In this document: in pieces, positions 62,343-64,000 of the stretch
Layout: each line of letters opens with the position of its first letter
How positions within the stretch are numbered: the stretch's first letter is position 1
DNA from: Hsuehochloa calcarea
Taxonomy: Eukaryota > Streptophyta > Magnoliopsida > Poales > Poaceae
Assembly (NCBI GenBank): GCA_036346395.1
Contig: CM070594.1
Span: forward strand, 29,731,385 to 29,795,384
Reading direction: 5' to 3'
Length of the DNA stretch: 64,000 nt
The notes under the pieces: generated by a model
The model's input: the letters and a program-made list of their open reading frames with translations, nothing else
Told to the model about the DNA's origin: nothing
Database searches by the model: none
Made by a program: the position numbers and the translations under genes

Positions 62343-64000
62343 TGTAATGATTAAAATTTCAATTTCGATTAAAAATAAGACTTTATTAATTTTTGTGGAT
62401 TTTCAAATTTTTAAAAGCTTTTCCTAAAGTATATTAAGGCTAAAAGAATTTATGTGCAAATCTATTACCAACTAAAAGTTGGAATTATTTTATTTAAGTC
62501 CGAATGCCTCATAGAATTTCGTGAATTTTCTCAAAATTTTGGACTTCATTTACTATTTTCTAAAGCCTATTCAATTTCTCGAATTAAATCAATTGAAAAA
62601 GGTTTAAAATCTTACGCTTTCTGATCGGGCGAAGCCCAAAGACTCGGCGCTGCTCGCCCAACTCTCCCAGCGCGAAATGCGCTGGCCGTCCGATCAAAAT
62701 CGGACGGCCGACAATCAATCCGCCCGCGCCCTCTCTCCCTCTCTCTGTCTCGCTGTCAGGTGGGGCCCGCTGCACAGTGTCGTCTTCCTCGCCTCCTTCT
62801 TCCCCAGCGCCGCCATTACCGCACTCGGGATTTCTTCAATTCCGTGATTCCTCCCCATTACTCCCGCATTTGCGCGGCGCTGCTCAAGTCACCCGCTACC
62901 GCCGCGTTCATCCCCGCTTTACCCGCCATTTCGCCAGTGCGCCCCACCTCTCTCGCCACCGCCATTCACGCGCCCCACGATCTCCATCTCCCGGCCTCGC
63001 CCTCGCTCTATAAAAGCAGGCACCAGCACCGCTCTCACCTCCTCACTCTTTTCCCCCAGTCCATTGCGCCTCTAAGCCCCTAGATCACTCGCAATTCGAA
63101 GTTTCTTCCGTGGCGAAGCACCAAGAATCGTCGTGCCCACGCAAGCAAGCCTCCTCGACGACTTCGACCGCACCATCAACTTCGATGCATCGCCCGCGAT
63201 CCTCGTCGCGCCTCCACGCTGTTCAAGATTCCCGAGCCCTTCGCCGTCGGCGATCAAGCACGCCGCCGCTTCTTCACATCGCCGACAACCTTCCGACTCG
63301 CCTCGCCGCCAGTAGCGCCCTAGAACCGCGTCCTCCTCTATCTCATTGCGCACCTCACCGGAGCTCGCCGCGCGCCGCTAATCGCCGGTACCCTCGGTTC
63401 GAAGCGCCTCCCCTCTCCGACGTGGTCGACCACCTCAGCGCCACCTCACCGTTTTTCGTGCGTGGCGCCAAGTCGGCCAAGCGTGGCTGCCAAGCGGCTT
63501 GGCCAGCCAACCGCCAAAGACAACCGCCTTTATTGCGATGCAGGCACCGAGTCCACTGTGGACTTGCGCCACGTGGGACTCACCCATACTTGTATGGGCC
63601 CACTTGTCGATCTCAGAATGTCACGTCACGACGCATGCTTGCGCAATAATTGGAATTTTCTTTAGAAATTTAATTGGGAATTATGGAAAATCCGATTTTG
63701 GAATTAAATTTAGATTTAAACTTCCAGAGCTCGTATTTCTTCATACAAACTCCGATTTAGGTGATTCAAATTTCTAAATTTGTATAAAATCAAGATCTAG
63801 ATAACTAAACCAAAATTATTTAATTTGGAATTAATTTGAATTTTCATTTGAATTTATTTGTGTTCATTTGAATTCTATTTGAATTTGGAATATTCTCACA
63901 GATAGATTTTGACGACTCGAGAGCTTGACCCTATTGAAGAAGTAGAATACCGTGAATTTGAGCAAGGCAAGTTACACCATTGACCATTTTGCCCCAATAT
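62343..64000 (+). repeat. LTR-D 3' LTR, truncated by the window edge
   Basis: Starts TGTAATGATTAAAATTTC and follows the 5' LTR to the end of the window (equivalent to about 57412-59090). TATAAAAG at 63009-63016. Confidence 0.88.

Larger units (their letters stand above)
57412..64000 (+). mobile_element. LTR-D: long-LTR Ty3/Gypsy element with large internal deletion
   Basis: LTR 57412-60532 (3121 bp, TGTAACAGCC...GGTTCGACA), then primer site, an upstream frame, a gag start and the very end of pol, a polypurine tract and the second LTR from 62343, which leaves the window. LTRs of about 3 kb with a Met-type primer resemble the RIRE3-like (Tekay/Del) group; that placement is a guess. Only 1.8 kb of interior remains, so protease, reverse transcriptase and most of integrase are gone. 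It is the same family as LTR-C. Confidence 0.88.

Overview
The window is nuclear DNA of a flowering plant, most probably a grass (Poaceae). It holds one host gene that looks intact, a SWI/SNF subunit of the SWP73/BAF60 family with an alanine- and proline-rich N-terminus. Most of the rest is transposable elements nested in one another. I see nothing prokaryotic, no organelle insert, no complete RNA gene and no CRISPR array. Element boundaries were read directly from terminal motifs and target-site duplications (TSDs), so most are exact to the base.

Left part (1-17700): an exon fragment of a GT47 exostosin-type glycosyltransferase lies at 481-625. A decayed hAT transposase (minus strand, about 930-10110) is split by a CACTA (En/Spm) element at 2473-9265 with TSD TGT. 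One exon of a BI1/LFG-type membrane protein follows at 11751-11864. A Mutator-like element with about 200-bp terminal inverted repeats and a 9-bp TSD occupies 12471-15966; its FAR1-type transposase has lost part of the catalytic domain. The SWP73 gene is at 18027-19730 (minus), with a promoter carrying TGGGCC motifs and a telo-box.

Right part (21123-64000) is one large nest. A long-LTR element (LTR-C) begins at 21123 and is interrupted twice: by Gypsy-B (22097-27254, TSD CGATC), a non-autonomous element, and by a second CACTA element (CACTA-2) from 28832. CACTA-2 is itself split by Gypsy-A (30093-49236, TSD GTAAA), which carries a Sirevirus-like Copia element (32388-43323, TSD GGTTA) in codon 4 of its gag. 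CACTA-2 resumes at 49242 and is cut again at 57412 by LTR-D, a relative of LTR-C with 3.1-kb LTRs whose second LTR runs off the window. The order of insertion is therefore LTR-C, then CACTA-2, then Gypsy-A, then Copia, with Gypsy-B and LTR-D as separate branches.

All transposon reading frames carry stops, frameshifts or deletions, so no element looks autonomous today. The most interesting observations are these. The C-terminal tail of a Gypsy polyprotein is encoded inside the LTR and is recognisable in both Gypsy-A and Gypsy-B. Gypsy-B has a gag-plus-unknown long frame and no visible pol. The Copia LTRs carry a dense array of CGGAA-N-TTCCG palindromes. Inside CACTA-2, a block of subterminal-type repeats sits next to a TATA box upstream of its second gene.
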